DNA of 64,000 nt from Pseudomonas chlororaphis subsp. piscium (GTDB lineage Bacteria > Pseudomonadota > Gammaproteobacteria > Pseudomonadales > Pseudomonadaceae): assembly GCF_003850345.1 (NCBI RefSeq), contig NZ_CP027707.1, forward strand, positions 496,001-560,000. The letters are read 5' to 3'. Numbering within the stretch: the stretch's first letter is position 1; each line of letters starts with the position of its first letter. The translations under genes and the position numbers were made by a program. Of the stretch, positions 9,983-20,650 are shown piece by piece. Below the pieces are notes generated by a model. It had not been told where the DNA came from. It saw nothing but the letters and a program-made list of their open reading frames with translations, and ran no database searches.

Positions 9983-11251
9983 ATGTCTGATTTGAAAACT
10001 GCCGCTCTCGAATATCACGCCAATCCCCGTCCAGGGAAACTGAGTGTCGAGCTCACCAAGGCCACCGCTACCGCCCGCGACCTGTCGCTGGCCTACAGCC
10101 CCGGCGTAGCCGAACCAGTACGCGAAATCGCCCGCGATCCTGAACTGGCCTACAAATACACCGGCAAGGGCAACCTGGTTGCAGTCATTTCCGATGGCAC
10201 CGCGATTCTCGGCCTGGGTAACCTCGGCCCGCTGGCTTCCAAGCCGGTGATGGAAGGCAAGGGTGTGCTGTTCAAGCGCTTCGCCGGCATCGACGTATTC
10301 GACATCGAAGTCGACTCCGAAAGCCCGCAAGCCTTCATCGACACCGTCAAGCGCATCTCCATCACCTTCGGTGGCATCAACCTGGAAGACATCAAGGCGC
10401 CAGAGTGCTTCGAGATCGAGCGCGCCCTGATCGAGCAGTGCGACATTCCGGTATTCCACGATGACCAGCACGGCACCGCTATCGTGACCGCGGCCGGCAT
10501 GATCAACGCCCTGGAAATCGCTGGCAAAACCCTGTCGGACGCGAAGATCGTCTGCCTGGGCGCCGGCGCCGCCGCCATCTCCTGCATGAAGCTGCTGGTG
10601 AGCATGGGCGCGCGGATCGAAAACATCTTCATGGTCGACCGTACCGGCGTGATCCACTCCGGCCGCGATGACCTGAACCAGTACAAGGCGGTCTTCGCCC
10701 ACACCACCGACAAGCGCACCCTGGCTGACGCCCTGAAAGGCGCGGACGTGTTCGTTGGCCTGTCCGGCCCGAACCTGCTGAGCGCCGAGGGCCTGAGCTC
10801 CATGGCCGCCAACCCGATCGTGTTCGCCTGCTCGAACCCTGATCCGGAAATCGCCCCGGAACTGGCGCACGCCACCCGTAGCGACGTGATCATGGCCACC
10901 GGCCGTTCGGACTACCCGAACCAGGTCAACAACGTGCTGGGCTTCCCGTTCATCTTCCGTGGTGCCCTGGACGTTCGCGCCAAGCGCATCAACGAAGAAA
11001 TGAAAGTGGCCGCGGCCAACGCCCTGCGCGAACTGGCCAAGCTGCCGGTGCCTCAGGAAGTGTGCGACGCCTACGGCGGCATCAAGCTGGAGTTCGGCCG
11101 TGAGTACATCATTCCGAAGCCAATGGATGCTCGTCTGATCACCGTGATCTCCGACGCTGTGGCCAAGGCCGCGATCGAGACCGGCGTGGCGACCCTGCCG
11201 TATCCGAAGAACTACCCGCTGAAAAGCGTGGATGACGTGTTCAACGGCTAA
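9983..11251 (+). CDS. maeB: NAD(P)-dependent malic enzyme, short form
   Basis: Oxidative decarboxylation of malate to pyruvate, linking the TCA cycle with gluconeogenesis and NADPH supply. 422 residues: N-terminal malic domain (LSLAYSPGVAEPVREI, then a conserved catalytic stretch FDIEVDSESPQAFI) and C-terminal NAD-binding domain (IVCLGAGAAAISCMKLL). It lacks the phosphotransacetylase domain present in the roughly 750-residue enterobacterial MaeB. The start is ATG at 9983 (MSDLKTAALEYH), the family start; the frame is open 40 codons upstream, but that stretch does not look like malic enzyme. A terminator follows at 11270. Confidence 0.96.
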   Translation: MSDLKTAALEYHANPRPGKLSVELTKATATARDLSLAYSPGVAEPVREIARDPELAYKYTGKGNLVAVISDGTAILGLGNLGPLASKPVMEGKGVLFKRFAGIDVFDIEVDSESPQAFIDTVKRISITFGGINLEDIKAPECFEIERALIEQCDIPVFHDDQHGTAIVTAAGMINALEIAGKTLSDAKIVCLGAGAAAISCMKLLVSMGARIENIFMVDRTGVIHSGRDDLNQYKAVFAHTTDKRTLADALKGADVFVGLSGPNLLSAEGLSSMAANPIVFACSNPDPEIAPELAHATRSDVIMATGRSDYPNQVNNVLGFPFIFRGALDVRAKRINEEMKVAAANALRELAKLPVPQEVCDAYGGIKLEFGREYIIPKPMDARLITVISDAVAKAAIETGVATLPYPKNYPLKSVDDVFNG

Positions 11252-11269
11252 GCCGAAGACGCGTTGAAC

Positions 11270-11305
11270 AAAAAAGCCCCGGCTCGCGAGAGCCGGGGCT
11301 TTTTT
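11270..11305. terminator. Bidirectional Rho-independent terminator between maeB and ponA
   Basis: A-tract plus GCCCCGGCT (11276-11284), loop CGCGAG, AGCCGGGGC and a T-tract. Flanking A and T runs allow use from both sides, serving maeB (plus) and ponA (minus), which converge here. Confidence 0.92.
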
Positions 11306-11334
11306 GTGGGTATTGCCGTAGATCGGAGTGATCC

Positions 11335-11354
11335 GACTTGCCCGCGATTGGCTG
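11335..11354. repeat. REP half-element near the 3' end of ponA
   Basis: GACTTGCCCGCGATTGGCTG is 19/20 identical to 3696-3715 and related to the family A REP core. It lies between the maeB terminator and the ponA stop codon. Confidence 0.55.
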
Positions 11355-11373
11355 CGCTGCGGTTATCAGGCGG

Positions 11374-13812
11374 TCAGAACAGATCGATCGGCGCCGACTC
11401 GTCCGCCGGCAGTGGGCTGCCAGGGGCGTAGCCATTGCCCAGTTCGTTGACCGAAGGCGGTGTGTCTTCGCTCTTGAACAGTTCGAAGTAGGCGTTCGGC
11501 GTGCCCGGTGTCGCGGCGCGGCCGCTGACCGGATCGACCCGCAGGCTGAGAATGCCTTCCGGCTCGGCCTGGGTATGGGCCGGCTTGTCCTTGAGGGCGG
11601 CGCCCATGTAGTTCATCCAGATCGGCAGGGCCACGGTGCCGCCGTACTCGCGGCGGCCCAGGCTTTCCGGCTGGTCGAAACCGGTCCAGACCGTGGTCAC
11701 GTAGTCGGCGTTGTAACCGGAGAACCAGGCGTCCTTGGATTCGTTGGTGGTCCCGGTCTTGCCGGCCAGGTCGGTGCGGCCCAGGGCCAGGGCGCGTCGC
11801 CCGGTACCGAGCTTGATCACGTCTTCCAGCATGCTGTTGAGGATGTAGGTGGTGCGGCCGTCGATGATGCGTTCGGCCACCGCGGGCGCCTGCACAGGGG
11901 CCTGGCTCGGGGTTTCGCCAGGGACGCTGTTCACCGTGAAGCTCTGTTCTGTCGGTGCCGCGATCCCGCTGCTGGCCGTGTCGCCAACCGGTACGCTCGG
12001 CGGGTTGGCGGTGAACAGGGTTTCGCCGTTGCGGCTCTCGATCTTGTCGATGATGTACGGAGTGACCTTGTAGCCGCCGTTGGCGAACACGCTCCAGCCG
12101 GTGGCGATTTCCATCGGGGTCAGGGTCGCGGTGCCCAGGGCCAGCGACAGGTTGCGCGGCAGGTCCTGTTTGTTGAAGCCGAACTTGCTGATGTAGTCGA
12201 TGGTGCGGTCCACGCCCAGGCTTTGCAGGAGGCGGATCGAAACCAGGTTGCGCGACTTGTACAGCGCCTCGCGCATGCGGATCGGGCCGAGGAAGGTGTT
12301 GGTGTCGTTTTTCGGACGCCAGACCTTGTCCAGGTACTCGTCGACGAACACGATCGGTGCATCGTTCACCAGGCTGGCGGCGGTGTAGCCATTGTCCAGC
12401 GCGGCGCTATAGACGAATGGCTTGAAGCTGGAGCCGGGTTGGCGCTTGGCCTGCAGTGCCCGGTTGTAGTTGCTTTGCTCGAAGGCGAAACCGCCCACCA
12501 GCGAGCGAATGGCGCCGTTTTGCGGGTCGAGGGACACCAGCGCGCCCTGAACGACCGGGATCTGGCGGAACTTGAGCGAGTCGTCCGCCTGGCGCTGCAC
12601 GCGAATCAGGTCGCCGACCTGGGCGACATCGCTCGGCTGCTTGGGCGCTGCGCCCATGCTGTTGGTGTTCAGGAACGGGCGCGCCCATTTCATGCTGTCC
12701 CAGCCCACATGCTCTTCGCCGGTGCGGGTCAGTACCTGCAGGCCATTCTTGTCGACCTGGGTGACGATCGCCGGCTCCAGGCCGCTGATGCTGCGCTGCT
12801 TGGTCAACTCCTGGGCCCAGGCGGCGTGGGTCTTGCCGGGCAGGCGCGATTCGGGGCCGCGGTAGCCGTGGCGCTGGTCGTAGGTGATCAGGCCTTCATG
12901 GACGGCGGTGTTGGCCAGTTCCTGCAGATCGCTCGGTACCGTGGTGGTGACGCGGAAACCTTCGGTGTAGGCGTCGCTGCCATAACGACCGACCATCTCG
13001 GCGCGGGCCATTTCGGCGATGTAGGGTGCGTTCACTTCCGGCGTCGGTACGTGATAGCTGGCGTTCAGCGGCTCGGCCACGGCAGCCTGGTAATCGGCCT
13101 CGCTGATCTTGCCGAGCTTGTACATGCGCCCGAGGATCCAGTCGCGGCGCTCCTTGCTGCGCGCCGGGTTGGCCAGCGGGTTGAAGCGCGACGGGGCCTT
13201 GGGCAGGCCGGCGATCATGGCCATCTGCGCCAGGCTGACATCGCGAATCGACTTGCCGTAGTACACCTGGGCCGCGGCCTCGATGCCGTAGGCACGGTTA
13301 CCCAGGTAGATCTTGTTGACGTACAGCTCGAGGATCTCGTCCTTGGTCAGTTGGCGCTCGATTTGCAGGGCCAGGAGGATCTCGGTGGTCTTGCGCGAGA
13401 AGCTGCGTTCGCTGCTCAGGAAGAAGTTCTTTGCCACCTGCATGGTGATGGTGCTGCCGCCGGACTGGATGTGTCCGCTCTTGACCAACTGGGTCGCGGC
13501 ACGCATCAGGCTGCTGGGATCGACGCCGTAGTGATTGGCGAAATTGTCGTCTTCAGCACTTAGTAACGCATTGATGAAGTTGGGGGGAATGTCGGCGAAA
13601 CGGATCGGAGTACGGCGCATTTCACCAAATTCTGCGATCAACTTGCCGTCGCTGCTGTACACCCGCAGGGGAATCTGCAACTGGATACTTCTGAGCGCCT
13701 CTACCGACGGTAACCCAGGACTAAGATAGAGAAACGCGCCGGAGAGAGCGAGGAGCAGCCCGCAGAACACAGCGACGATGGACCACCCGAAAAACTTCAG
13801 CAGACGAATCAA
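11374..13812 (-). CDS. ponA: Penicillin-binding protein 1A (bifunctional transglycosylase/transpeptidase)
   Basis: Synthesises and crosslinks peptidoglycan at the inner membrane. 812 residues: N-terminal membrane anchor at about 6-28, GT51 transglycosylase domain (SAEDDNFANHYGVD near 85-100, then GGSTITMQVAKNFF), an OB/PCB insert, and a transpeptidase with SSFK (QPGSSFKPFVY), SRN and KTGTT motifs. It ends in the conserved APIDLF. The start is apparently a TTG (13812, MIRLLKFFGW), since no ATG or GTG gives the family N-terminus. It diverges from pilM, as in P. aeruginosa. Confidence 0.96.
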   Translation of the reverse strand: MIRLLKFFGWSIVAVFCGLLLALSGAFLYLSPGLPSVEALRSIQLQIPLRVYSSDGKLIAEFGEMRRTPIRFADIPPNFINALLSAEDDNFANHYGVDPSSLMRAATQLVKSGHIQSGGSTITMQVAKNFFLSSERSFSRKTTEILLALQIERQLTKDEILELYVNKIYLGNRAYGIEAAAQVYYGKSIRDVSLAQMAMIAGLPKAPSRFNPLANPARSKERRDWILGRMYKLGKISEADYQAAVAEPLNASYHVPTPEVNAPYIAEMARAEMVGRYGSDAYTEGFRVTTTVPSDLQELANTAVHEGLITYDQRHGYRGPESRLPGKTHAAWAQELTKQRSISGLEPAIVTQVDKNGLQVLTRTGEEHVGWDSMKWARPFLNTNSMGAAPKQPSDVAQVGDLIRVQRQADDSLKFRQIPVVQGALVSLDPQNGAIRSLVGGFAFEQSNYNRALQAKRQPGSSFKPFVYSAALDNGYTAASLVNDAPIVFVDEYLDKVWRPKNDTNTFLGPIRMREALYKSRNLVSIRLLQSLGVDRTIDYISKFGFNKQDLPRNLSLALGTATLTPMEIATGWSVFANGGYKVTPYIIDKIESRNGETLFTANPPSVPVGDTASSGIAAPTEQSFTVNSVPGETPSQAPVQAPAVAERIIDGRTTYILNSMLEDVIKLGTGRRALALGRTDLAGKTGTTNESKDAWFSGYNADYVTTVWTGFDQPESLGRREYGGTVALPIWMNYMGAALKDKPAHTQAEPEGILSLRVDPVSGRAATPGTPNAYFELFKSEDTPPSVNELGNGYAPGSPLPADESAPIDLF

Positions 13813-13911
13813 GGCTTTTGGATTTCCAGAGAAAGGAATGAATTAGGCGTCAGGTATTCACAGTCAGGAATCGGCTCACGCAGCAGATAAATCGCGGAAA
13901 AATCGCTGGGC

Positions 13912-13940
13912 ATTATAAGCATTTTTCCGTCGAGGGCGTC
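13912..13940 (-). promoter_or_regulatory. ponA: Likely ponA promoter
   Basis: On the minus strand a consensus TATAAT (13917-13912) lies 100 bases upstream of the ponA start. The matching -35 region near 13935-13941 is poor (GACGCC or TGACGC depending on spacing), so a regulated or extended -10 promoter is possible. Confidence 0.45.
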
Positions 13941-13998
13941 ATTTGCCCGTCTGTCAAGACGTGGTGATTGAACGCAATGGATATTCCAGAGTCCGTAA

Positions 13999-15077
<1,079 letters not shown>

Positions 15078-15078
<1 letters not shown>

Positions 15079-15644
15079 TGGCGCGGATCAATCTTCTTCC
15101 TTGGCGCGAGGCGCGGCGTGAACAGCGGCGTCGCCACTTTCTCCTGGCCCTGGCTGCTGCTGCTGCGGTGGCCCTGGGTGCGCTGTTTGCGGGCGACAGG
15201 ATCATCGACCGGGCGATCGACAGGCAGCTGGCACGCAACAACCACGTTGGGGCGCAGATCACCTTGCTCGATCAGCGAATCGCCAAGATCGGCGAGCTGA
15301 AGCTGCATCGCGAGCAACTGGTGGAGCGGATGAAGATCATCCAGGACCTGCAAGGCAATCGCTCCACCAGCGCGCGGGTGTTCGACCAGTTGGCCCGCAC
15401 CTTGCCGGACGGGGTGTATTTCACCGATGTGAGGATGAGCGGGCAGATTCTTTCCATCACCGGGGCGGCTGAATCGAACCACCGTGTTTCGGACCTGATG
15501 CGCAACCTGGACGCCTCCGACTGGTTCGACGCGCCGAGCTTGACGGAGGTCAAGGCCGCCGGGGCGGACAACGCCGACCAGGTCAATGTGTTTCAGTTGA
15601 CCGTCCATCAGGCCCGGCCCGCCATGGGCGAGGGCGGGCAATGA
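15078..15644 (+). CDS. pilN: Type IV pilus inner-membrane protein PilN
   Basis: Bitopic alignment-complex protein that pairs with PilO. 188 residues. The conserved cytoplasmic N-terminal motif MARINLLPWRE is the PilM-binding peptide; a transmembrane segment lies at about 22-43 (LLALAAAAAVALGALFAG), followed by coiled coil and a periplasmic ferredoxin-like domain (GVYFTDVRMSGQILSITGAA). It overlaps pilM by one base (TGATG) and pilO by four (ATGA). Confidence 0.95.
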
Positions 15645-16258
15645 GCCTGTCCGGCGGGTGGGTGCAGATGTGCCGGATCGATCTCGGCGAGCTGGAAATG
15701 AGCAACATGGGGGCGTGGCCGGCGCTGGTCAAAGGCGTGATCGCGGCGCTGGTCATGCTGCTGGTGCTGACCCTCGGCTACAACCTGTACCTCAAGGATC
15801 TGTTGCTACAACTCGACCAGCGTCGTGCAGATGAGGCCGTACTGAAACAGCAGTTCGCCAGCAAGGCGCGCCTGGTGGCCAACCTGGGGCCTTACACCGA
15901 ACAGATGAAGGCCATGGAAACTGCCTTTGACCTTATGCTGCGCCAGCTGCCCAGCGATACCGAGGTGCCGGGCCTGCTTGAGGACATCAGTCGCACCGGG
16001 CTTGGCAGCGGGCTGGAGTTCGAAGAGATCAAGTTGTTGCCGGAGGTGGTCCAGCCGTTTTACGTCGAATTGCCGATCCAGATCACGGTCACCGGCGGCT
16101 ATCACGAGCTGGCGACTTTCGTCAGCGGCGTGGCCGGCTTGCCGCGAATCGTCACCCTGCATGATTTCGAGATCAAACCGGTCACGCCGGAGGTTGGCTC
16201 GAAGCTACGCATGAACATTCTGGCCCGGACTTACCGCTACAAGGTGCCCCGTCCATGA
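15641..16258 (+). CDS. pilO: Type IV pilus inner-membrane protein PilO
   Basis: Partner of PilN in the inner-membrane alignment subcomplex. 205 residues: a short cytoplasmic part, a transmembrane segment at about 30-51 (VIAALVMLLVLTLGYNLYL), a coiled coil, then a periplasmic ferredoxin-like fold (FYVELPIQITVTGGYHELATF). It overlaps pilN and pilP by four bases each. Confidence 0.95.
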   Translation: MSLSGGWVQMCRIDLGELEMSNMGAWPALVKGVIAALVMLLVLTLGYNLYLKDLLLQLDQRRADEAVLKQQFASKARLVANLGPYTEQMKAMETAFDLMLRQLPSDTEVPGLLEDISRTGLGSGLEFEEIKLLPEVVQPFYVELPIQITVTGGYHELATFVSGVAGLPRIVTLHDFEIKPVTPEVGSKLRMNILARTYRYKVPRP

Positions 16259-16782
16259 AGCGCCTTCGCGGCTTGCTGCTTGGGCTGATCCTTGTCGGGC
16301 TGGCCGGCTGTGGCGGCGATGACGACTTCAGCGATCTGGATGCCTATATGAACGAGGTGCGGTTACGGCCGCCCGGTGAGATTGAACCAATGCCGGCATT
16401 CAGGTCTTACCCAACGTTCACTTATAACGCCGCACCCTTGCGCAGCCCGTTTCAGCCGGCGGTCCGGGTGGACCTGGCGGGACGCGGGGCAGGCTTGCCC
16501 GGGGTCAAGCCGGATCCGAACCGCAGCAAGCAGTATCTCGAGGGCTTCAGCATCGAGCAGTTCGAGATGGTGGGCACTCTTTCCAACGCCTCCGGCTTCT
16601 TTGCGCTGTTGCGCGGTGCCGGTGGCGTGCATCGGCTGAAGGTCGGCGACTACCTGGGCCGAAACGATGGGCGGATTGTCGCGATCAGCGATTCACAGGT
16701 CGACGTGGTCGAGATTGTTCCCGATGGAGCGGGAGCGTGGCTGGAGCGACCACGGACCATTCCATTAAAAGAGCATTCATAG
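16255..16782 (+). CDS. pilP: Type IV pilus lipoprotein PilP
   Basis: Inner-membrane lipoprotein linking PilN/PilO to the PilQ secretin. 175 residues. Lipobox LAGC with Cys19 after a short hydrophobic signal (LLLGLILVGLAGC), a disordered linker, and a C-terminal HR-domain-like beta sandwich (FEMVGTLSNASGFFALLRGA, HRLKVGDYLGRNDGRIV). It overlaps pilO by four bases; pilQ begins 13 bases downstream. Confidence 0.95.
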   Translation: MKRLRGLLLGLILVGLAGCGGDDDFSDLDAYMNEVRLRPPGEIEPMPAFRSYPTFTYNAAPLRSPFQPAVRVDLAGRGAGLPGVKPDPNRSKQYLEGFSIEQFEMVGTLSNASGFFALLRGAGGVHRLKVGDYLGRNDGRIVAISDSQVDVVEIVPDGAGAWLERPRTIPLKEHS

Positions 16783-16795
16783 TGGAACTCGCATC

Positions 16796-18868
16796 ATGAA
16801 CAGGATCTTTTCAGCCTTCGGTATTGCGCTATGGATGGCGTTGCTTTCACCGATGGTCATGGCGGCCAGCCTCAAGGCCCTGGATGTCGCGGCACTGCCG
16901 GGGGATCGCCTGGAGTTGAAACTCACCTTCGATGGGCCGGTGCCCGAACCGCGGGGTTATACCACCGACCAGCCGGCGCGGATCGCCCTCGATCTGCCGG
17001 GTGTCGCCAGCCAGCTGGTGAGCAAGAGCCGCGATCTGGGCAATGGCAATGCGCGCAGCGTGACGGTGGTCGAATCGGGGCAGCGTACCCGGGTGGTGGT
17101 CAACCTGGTGGCGTTGGCGCCCTACAGCACCAGGGTTGTCGGTAATCAACTGTTTGTGGTGATCGGCCAGGGGGCGACGGCGGCGCAGAGTGCGCCGGGG
17201 CTGCCTGATGTCGCGCCTGGGCGGGCCAAGGCCGCGGCTTCCGCGGGGCGGTCGATTCGCAGCGTGGATTTCCAGCGCGGCGAGCAGGGCGAGGGCAATG
17301 TACTGATCGACCTCTCCGATTCGGGAATGAGCCCGGATATACAGGAGCGCGACGGCAAGCTCGTTCTCACCTTCGCCAAGGCTCGCCTGCCAGAGCCCTT
17401 GCGGGTCAGGCTCGACGTCAAGGATTTCGCCACCCCGGTGCAGTTCGTCAGTGCCCGGGCGGAGTCCGGCAAGGCCATCATCACCATCGAGCCCGGCGGC
17501 ACCTTCGATTACTCGACCTACCAGACGGACAACAAGCTCACGGTGAGCGTCAGGCCGATGACTTCGGGCGATCTGCAGAAACGCAACGCCGAGCGCTCGG
17601 CCTATAACGGCGAGAAGCTCTCGCTGAACTTCCAGGACATCGAGGTTCGCTCGGTGCTGCAACTGATCGCCGACTTCACCAACCTCAACCTGGTGGCCAG
17701 CGATACGGTGCAGGGCGGCATTACCTTGCGCCTGCAGAATGTGCCGTGGGACCAGGCCCTCGATCTGGTGCTCAAGACCAAGGGGCTGGACAAGCGCAAG
17801 GTGGGCAATGTGTTGCTGGTGGCGCCGGCCGATGAAATCGCCGCCCGCGAACGCCAGGAACTGGAGTCACAGAAGCAGATCGCCGACCTGGAGCCGCTGC
17901 GGCGCGAACTGCTGCAGGTCAACTACGCCAAGGCCGCAGAAATCGCCAAGTTGTTCCAGTCGGTCACCCGCGCCGAGGACAAGTCAGACGAGCGTGGTTC
18001 GATTACCGTCGATGAACGGACCAACAACATCATTGCCTACCAGACCCGGGAGCGCCTGGACGAGCTGCGGCGGATTGTCAGCCAGCTGGATATCCCAGTG
18101 CGCCAGGTGATGATCGAGGCGCGGATCGTCGAGGCTAACGTCGACTACGACAAAAGTCTGGGCGTGCGCTGGGGAGGTTCGATCCAGAACCAGGGCAACT
18201 GGAATGCCTCGGGGGTCAGCAACGGCACCAACGGCTCTTCCACCATAGGTACGCCGGGCAGTACCAGCAGCAATTCACCCTTCGTCGACCTGGGCGCCAC
18301 CGCCAATACCTCCGGCCTGGGTATCGCCTTCATCACCGACAACGTGTTGCTGGACCTTGAACTGACGGCCATGGAAAAGACCGGTAACGGTGAAATCGTC
18401 TCCCAGCCCAAGGTCGTCACGTCCGACAAGGAGACGGCGAAGATCCTCAAGGGTACGGAAATCCCCTATCAGGAAGCCGCTTCCAGTGGGGCGACCTCGG
18501 TGTCCTTCAAGGAGGCCTCGCTGTCCCTGGAGGTGACGCCGCAGATCACCCCGGATAACCGCATCATCATGGAGGTCAAGGTCACCAAGGACGAGCCGGA
18601 CTACCTGAACAAGGTCCAGGACGTGCCGCCGATCAAGAAAAACGAGGTCAACGCCAAGGTCCTGATCAACGACGGAGAAACCATCGTTATCGGTGGGGTT
18701 TTCTCCAATACGCAAAGCAAGGTTGTAGATAAGGTGCCATTTCTCGGCGATGTGCCGTATCTTGGCCGACTTTTCCGGCGTGACGTGGTGTCGGAGAAAA
18801 AATCCGAGCTGCTGGTATTTCTCACTCCGCGTATCATGAACAACCAGGCGATTGCTGTGAGTCATTGA
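16796..18868 (+). CDS. pilQ: Type IV pilus outer-membrane secretin PilQ
   Basis: Forms the multimeric outer-membrane pore for the pilus. 690 residues: signal peptide ending near VMAAS, two N-terminal AMIN domains that bind peptidoglycan (about 25-240), an STN/N0 domain ([20 protein letters not shown]), an N1 domain ([18 protein letters not shown]) and the secretin domain (about 430-685, [21 protein letters not shown], ending [12 protein letters not shown]). Length and order are typical. It is separated from aroK by four bases, so aroK is probably co-transcribed. Confidence 0.97.
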   Translation: MNRIFSAFGIALWMALLSPMVMAASLKALDVAALPGDRLELKLTFDGPVPEPRGYTTDQPARIALDLPGVASQLVSKSRDLGNGNARSVTVVESGQRTRVVVNLVALAPYSTRVVGNQLFVVIGQGATAAQSAPGLPDVAPGRAKAAASAGRSIRSVDFQRGEQGEGNVLIDLSDSGMSPDIQERDGKLVLTFAKARLPEPLRVRLDVKDFATPVQFVSARAESGKAIITIEPGGTFDYSTYQTDNKLTVSVRPMTSGDLQKRNAERSAYNGEKLSLNFQDIEVRSVLQLIADFTNLNLVASDTVQGGITLRLQNVPWDQALDLVLKTKGLDKRKVGNVLLVAPADEIAARERQELESQKQIADLEPLRRELLQVNYAKAAEIAKLFQSVTRAEDKSDERGSITVDERTNNIIAYQTRERLDELRRIVSQLDIPVRQVMIEARIVEANVDYDKSLGVRWGGSIQNQGNWNASGVSNGTNGSSTIGTPGSTSSNSPFVDLGATANTSGLGIAFITDNVLLDLELTAMEKTGNGEIVSQPKVVTSDKETAKILKGTEIPYQEAASSGATSVSFKEASLSLEVTPQITPDNRIIMEVKVTKDEPDYLNKVQDVPPIKKNEVNAKVLINDGETIVIGGVFSNTQSKVVDKVPFLGDVPYLGRLFRRDVVSEKKSELLVFLTPRIMNNQAIAVSH

Positions 18869-18872
18869 TTCT

Positions 18873-19391
18873 GTGCGAAATTTGATTCTTGTTGGGCCAA
18901 TGGGGGCTGGAAAAAGCACCATTGGTCGCTTGCTGGCCAAAGAGCTGCGTCTGCCATTCAAAGATTCCGATAAGGAAATTGAGTTGCGCACGGGCGCCAA
19001 TATCCCGTGGATCTTCGATAAGGAAGGCGAACCGGGCTTTCGTGATCGGGAACAGGCCATGATCGCCGAGCTGTGCTCCGCCGATGGCGTGGTCCTGGCG
19101 ACCGGCGGCGGCGCGGTGATGCGTGAAGCCAACCGTCTGGCGCTGCATGCCGGGGGGCGCGTGGTCTATCTGCATGCCTCGGTGGAGCAGCAGGTCGGTC
19201 GTACCGCCCGGGATCGCAATCGACCGCTGCTGCGCACGGCCGATCCGGCGAAGACCCTGCGGGACCTGCTGGCGATTCGCGATCCGCTTTATCGGGAAAT
19301 CGCCGACCTGGTGGTTGAAACCGATGAGCGGCCACCGCGTATGGTGGTGCTGGACATACTGGACCGCCTGCAGCAACTGCCTCCCCGTTAA
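18873..19391 (+). CDS. aroK: Shikimate kinase
   Basis: Phosphorylates shikimate to shikimate 3-phosphate in aromatic amino acid biosynthesis. 172 residues, P-loop GPMGAGKST at 9-17, shikimate-binding DSDKEIE, and glycine-rich ATGGGAV. The start is GTG at 18873 ([11 protein letters not shown]), four bases after the pilQ stop; AroB follows after 148 bases. Linkage of aroKB to pilQ and a DamX-like gene is conserved in gammaproteobacteria. Confidence 0.97.
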   Translation: MRNLILVGPMGAGKSTIGRLLAKELRLPFKDSDKEIELRTGANIPWIFDKEGEPGFRDREQAMIAELCSADGVVLATGGGAVMREANRLALHAGGRVVYLHASVEQQVGRTARDRNRPLLRTADPAKTLRDLLAIRDPLYREIADLVVETDERPPRMVVLDILDRLQQLPPR

Positions 19392-19539
19392 TGCGCAGCG
19401 CGAAATGCGCTATCCTCGGCGCCTTGCCATGATCGCTTGCGGTTGTGGCGCATGGCTATTGCGCGGCGTCAGAAAGCCAGGCGATGCCAGTCGTTAACGT
19501 AAGGCAGGACACCAGCTTCCATCTTCACTGTGGGGACAC

Positions 19540-20640
19540 ATGCAGACACTTAAGGTCGATCTAGGCGAGCGCAGCTACCCGATTCATATTGGCGAAGGTT
19601 TGTTGGACCGGCCCGAGTTGCTGGTTCCCCACATCGCCGGGCGGCAAGTGGCGATCGTTTCCAATGAAACCGTAGCACCGCTGTACCTTGAGCGTCTGAA
19701 ACGCAGCCTTGCGCAGTTCTCGGTGATCTCGGTGGTTCTGCCCGACGGCGAAGCATTCAAGAACTGGGAAACCCTGCAGCTTATTTTCGATGGCCTGCTG
19801 ACTGCACGGCACGACCGCCGGACCACGATCATCGCCCTCGGTGGCGGTGTGATCGGCGACATGGCCGGTTTTGCCGCGGCCTGCTATCAGCGCGGTGTCG
19901 ATTTCATCCAGATTCCTACCACCTTGCTGTCCCAGGTCGATTCGTCGGTGGGTGGCAAGACCGGTATCAACCATCCGCTGGGCAAGAACATGGTCGGCGC
20001 TTTCTATCAGCCCAACGTGGTGCTGATCGATACCGCCTCGCTCAATACCCTGCCGGCTCGCGAGCTGTCGGCTGGCCTGGCGGAAGTCATCAAGTACGGT
20101 CTGATCTGCGACGAACCCTTCCTTACCTGGCTCGAAGACAACGTCGACCGCTTGCGAGCCCTGGACCAGCAGGCGCTGACCTATGCCATCGAGCGCTCCT
20201 GCGCGGCCAAGGCGGCCGTGGTTGGCGCCGACGAACGTGAGTCCGGCGTACGCGCCACGCTGAACCTGGGGCATACCTTCGGCCACGCCATCGAAACCCA
20301 CATGGGCTATGGTGTCTGGCTGCATGGTGAAGCGGTCGCTGCTGGCACCGTAATGGCGCTGGAGATGTCCGCACGCCTTGGCTGGATCACCGCCGAGGAG
20401 CGTGACCGCGGTATTCGCCTGTTCCAGCGCGCGGGCTTGCCGGTCATTCCACCTGAGGAAATGACCGAAGCGGATTTTCTCGAACACATGGCAATTGACA
20501 AGAAAGTGATCGATGGTCGTTTGCGTCTGGTGCTGTTGCGCCGCATGGGCGAAGCCGTAGTGACCGACGATTATCCGAAAGAGGTTTTACAGGCCACGCT
20601 GGGAGCGGATTACCGCGCCCTGGCTCAGCTTAAAGGTTAA
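19540..20640 (+). CDS. aroB: 3-dehydroquinate synthase
   Basis: Converts DAHP to 3-dehydroquinate, step two of the shikimate pathway; NAD-dependent and metal-binding. 366 residues. NAD-binding stretch [17 protein letters not shown], the [19 protein letters not shown] segment and metal ligands in GHTFGHAIE are present. The ATG at 19540 follows GGGGACAC. The damX-like gene starts ten bases after the stop. Confidence 0.98.
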   Translation: MQTLKVDLGERSYPIHIGEGLLDRPELLVPHIAGRQVAIVSNETVAPLYLERLKRSLAQFSVISVVLPDGEAFKNWETLQLIFDGLLTARHDRRTTIIALGGGVIGDMAGFAAACYQRGVDFIQIPTTLLSQVDSSVGGKTGINHPLGKNMVGAFYQPNVVLIDTASLNTLPARELSAGLAEVIKYGLICDEPFLTWLEDNVDRLRALDQQALTYAIERSCAAKAAVVGADERESGVRATLNLGHTFGHAIETHMGYGVWLHGEAVAAGTVMALEMSARLGWITAEERDRGIRLFQRAGLPVIPPEEMTEADFLEHMAIDKKVIDGRLRLVLLRRMGEAVVTDDYPKEVLQATLGADYRALAQLKG

Positions 20641-20650
20641 TAAGATTCCC

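Noticed and set aside
11338..13563. 741-codon plus-strand open frame over ponA
   Set aside because: Antisense shadow; ponA motifs on the other strand are complete.
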